A stretch of 64,000 bases of DNA. Origin: Methanolobus sediminis (lineage in GTDB: Archaea; Halobacteriota; Methanosarcinia; Methanosarcinales; Methanosarcinaceae). The position numbers and the translations under genes are program-made. This document shows, piece after piece, positions 63,929 to 64,000 of this stretch. Below the pieces are notes generated by a model. That model was not told the DNA's origin and did not search any database. It was given only the letters and a program-made list of their open reading frames with translations. Location of the stretch: the NCBI RefSeq assembly GCF_031312595.1, contig NZ_CP133592.1, positions 2,542,001 through 2,606,000 of the forward strand, written 5' to 3'. Every line of letters begins with the position of its first letter. The first letter of the stretch is position 1.

Positions 63929-64000
63929 CGTATCATCCCATTTATTCCCATTTACCTAATAGTATTTTGCAGGTTGCATATTAAAAGTTTAAGGTTTTAA

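Overview
The window comes from a low-GC euryarchaeon, most likely a methylotrophic methanogen of the Methanosarcinales (a Methanolobus- or Methanococcoides-like genome). The support is: a methanogenesis marker 8 protein; the archaeal tRNA amidotransferase subunit GatD; a Methanosarcina-type S-layer domain inside a large surface protein; two DUF1638 proteins; many soluble multi-PAS histidine kinases; archaeal TATA promoters with GGAGG-type ribosome binding sites; and archaeal type IV pilus parts. The genus is an inference.

Layout. 1-8157: the end of a phosphate permease gene (pstA) overlaps a type IV pilus locus (secretion ATPase, two TadC-like membrane proteins, a pilin with a PKD-like tail, and a KaiC-like ATPase on the other strand). 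It ends in a PhoU-type regulator whose conserved N-terminus lies upstream of any ATG, GTG or TTG. 8125-13425: DUF5658 membrane protein, LL-diaminopimelate aminotransferase, a PAS histidine kinase, a predicted exported acetolactate decarboxylase, and CheW. 13672-22177: housekeeping genes (argH, gatD, aspS, rpiA) and a divalent-cation locus made of two half-size MgtE/SLC41 proteins plus a twin PhoU-TrkA_C protein. 22372-29892: tRNA-Val with a structured leader, then accessory genes: DUF5996, SnoaL-like, ABM monooxygenase, two DUF1638 proteins, TetR, a YHS-ferredoxin-FrhB fusion and an EamA transporter. Two matching 18-bp operator-like sites link the TetR gene to the DUF1638 pair.

29902-43321 is a sensory cluster: four large PAS histidine kinases around a pair of overlapping APC amino-acid permease genes, with no response regulator. 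43548-52113: secreted metallopeptidase, phenylacetate-CoA ligase, marker 8, PaaI thioesterase, an unlisted 37-residue membrane peptide with its own promoter and terminator, another PAS kinase, a JAMM peptidase and a DUF92 membrane protein. 52469-57634 is a metabolic operon: XRE-cupin regulator, acyl-CoA synthetase and a three-gene 2-oxoacid:ferredoxin oxidoreductase. It probably turns scavenged carboxylic acids into acyl-CoA and then 2-oxo acids for amino acid synthesis, and its leader carries an attenuator-like hairpin.

57776-64000: a decayed UvrD-type helicase fragment; a 1223-residue beta-helix surface protein with an S-layer domain inserted in its third repeat; a small hypothetical protein; a thioredoxin; and a 2,3-BPG-dependent phosphoglycerate mutase at the right edge. 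No CRISPR array, rRNA, transposase or integrase was seen.
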